Both the position numbers and the translations under genes were made by a program. From the NCBI RefSeq assembly GCF_005862235.1, contig NZ_VCEK01000002.1:582534-646533 (forward strand): a stretch of DNA of 64,000 nucleotides. The letters are read 5' to 3'. The notes under the pieces were generated by a model that was not told the origin of the DNA, searched no databases, and saw only the letters and a list, made by a program, of their open reading frames with translations. Shown one piece after another: positions 63,390 to 64,000 of the stretch. The DNA comes from Saccharomonospora piscinae (GTDB taxonomy: Bacteria; Actinomycetota; Actinomycetes; Mycobacteriales; Pseudonocardiaceae). Position 1 is the stretch's first letter, and the number at the start of each line of letters is the position of its first letter.

Positions 63390-64000
63390 GTGACAAGCGC
63401 TGTGGAACTCCCGCCCCCCGGCCCCCGTGGAATCCCACCCCTGCTCGCCCGGCTTGTCGACGACTCGGCACTGTTCCCGCCCGGCGACGCGGCGATGCCC
63501 GACGCGCTCACCGGCTACCTGGAACACAGGTCCGGCGAGTACGCCGGAGTGCAGGGAGTTTTCCTGTGCCCGGCGTCCCGGCTCCCGGAAATGATCACTG
63601 AGCTGATCAAGATCCGGCCGAAGGAGCCGCTGCCGCTCTCGCTGATCATCGACACCGGACTCGGCGGGGTGCCGAAGGCCATTTCCATCGTCGAGTCCCG
63701 CGACGAACTCCTGTCGCTGCGGATGGTGGAGATGCCCGCGCCCTCGGACGTCGACGAGGTCTGGCTGGAACGGGTGTCGGAGTTCGTGCCCGAGGACGTC
63801 GTCCGCGTCGTCGAGCCCCGGCGCGGTGTCGGCTGGCTGGACGGGGTGCGCAACGTCATCGAGCACGGCAGCTGGCCCAAGATCCGGTGCGGCGGGCTGT
63901 CCAGCGAGAACTTCCCCGGTGTCGCCGAGGTGGCCGACTTCCTCGCGGTGGTCAGCGGGACGCCCGGCGCGTCGTTCAAGGCCACCAACAGCCTCCACCG
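63390..64000 (+). CDS. Conserved hypothetical protein, N-terminal part (runs off right edge)
   Basis: 203 residues visible: MTSAVELPPPGPRGIPPLLA RLVDDSALFPPGDAAMPDALTGYLEHRSGEYAG, LPLSLIIDTGLGGVPKAISIV, then VRNVIEHGSWPKIRCGGLSSENFPGVAEVADFLAV and SFKATNSLH. The LVDDxALFPPG start and the K-RCGG...FPG and FKATxxLH motifs recall a conserved barrel-like family of actinobacteria with no assigned function. GTG 63390 follows TAGCGT (63377-63382) by seven bases (leaderless). It is divergent from the iron-box gene. Confidence 0.75.
   Translation, partial: MTSAVELPPPGPRGIPPLLARLVDDSALFPPGDAAMPDALTGYLEHRSGEYAGVQGVFLCPASRLPEMITELIKIRPKEPLPLSLIIDTGLGGVPKAISIVESRDELLSLRMVEMPAPSDVDEVWLERVSEFVPEDVVRVVEPRRGVGWLDGVRNVIEHGSWPKIRCGGLSSENFPGVAEVADFLAVVSGTPGASFKATNSLH

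Overview
The window is about 70% GC and reads as chromosomal DNA from a filamentous actinomycete. The family is most likely Pseudonocardiaceae (Saccharomonospora, Prauserella or Amycolatopsis type). This is inferred from gene content (fhaA beside tRNA-Leu, DUF6474, DUF5926, an XRE-TPR regulator, IdeR-type iron boxes and a mycobacterial-type SOS box), not from any rRNA marker. fhaA next to tRNA-Leu(CAG) also occurs near oriC in mycobacteria, so the left edge may lie close to the origin.

Layout. 0-5 kb: the 5' part of fhaA, tRNA-Leu, a transsulfuration PLP enzyme, a thioester-domain surface protein with an LAQTG sorting signal, a SARP regulator truncated at a 30-bp tandem repeat, and a membrane protein. 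4-14 kb: a CitE-type lyase, an SDR, an aldonolactone-type FAD oxidase divergent from a PLP deaminase/aldolase-like gene, a TetR regulator, two small conserved genes, an XRE-TPR regulator and an APH-family kinase. 14-22.5 kb: copper genes (CopD, then YcnI-CopC with a membrane protein) around a BCCT transporter, followed by a complete OpuC-type compatible-solute ABC operon. 22.5-29 kb: a TM0106-type Fe-S nuclease, an SDR, a gamma-glutamyltransferase-family protein and small enzymes.

29-37.4 kb is a probable cell-surface glycan locus. It has an AlgJ/AlgX-like SGNH protein, a 1088-residue methyltransferase / coiled-coil / two-glycosyltransferase fusion and an acyltransferase-3 protein, flanked by two paralogous single-pass membrane proteins. 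37.4-39.5 kb: msrA, two adjacent toxin-antitoxin pairs (Phd/RelE type and YefM/YoeB) and tRNA-Gly. 39.6-48.5 kb: a membrane-tethered ECF sigma factor, an Fpg/Nei glycosylase, then a LytS-type kinase, an S49 peptidase, a LytTR regulator and a two-gene sodium:solute symporter set that look like one carboxylate-sensing and uptake unit. 48.5-57 kb: P450, one intact and one truncated GNAT gene, cutA, a SigE-family sigma with its membrane partner, and an MFS/MerR pair. 56.6-64 kb: ferritin under tandem iron boxes, a methyltransferase, arginine deiminase, a 73-residue protein under a textbook SOS promoter, a CPBP protease, a second BCCT transporter, a DUF2470 protein under an iron box, and a partial conserved gene.

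Three themes tie the window together. (1) Osmotic adaptation: two BCCT carriers plus the OpuC system. (2) Metal and stress control: IdeR boxes, copper genes, a LexA box, MsrA and ferritin. (3) Leaderless transcription: at least 19 genes carry a TANNNT hexamer ending 6 or 7 bases before the start codon, which both fixes their starts and gives their promoters.
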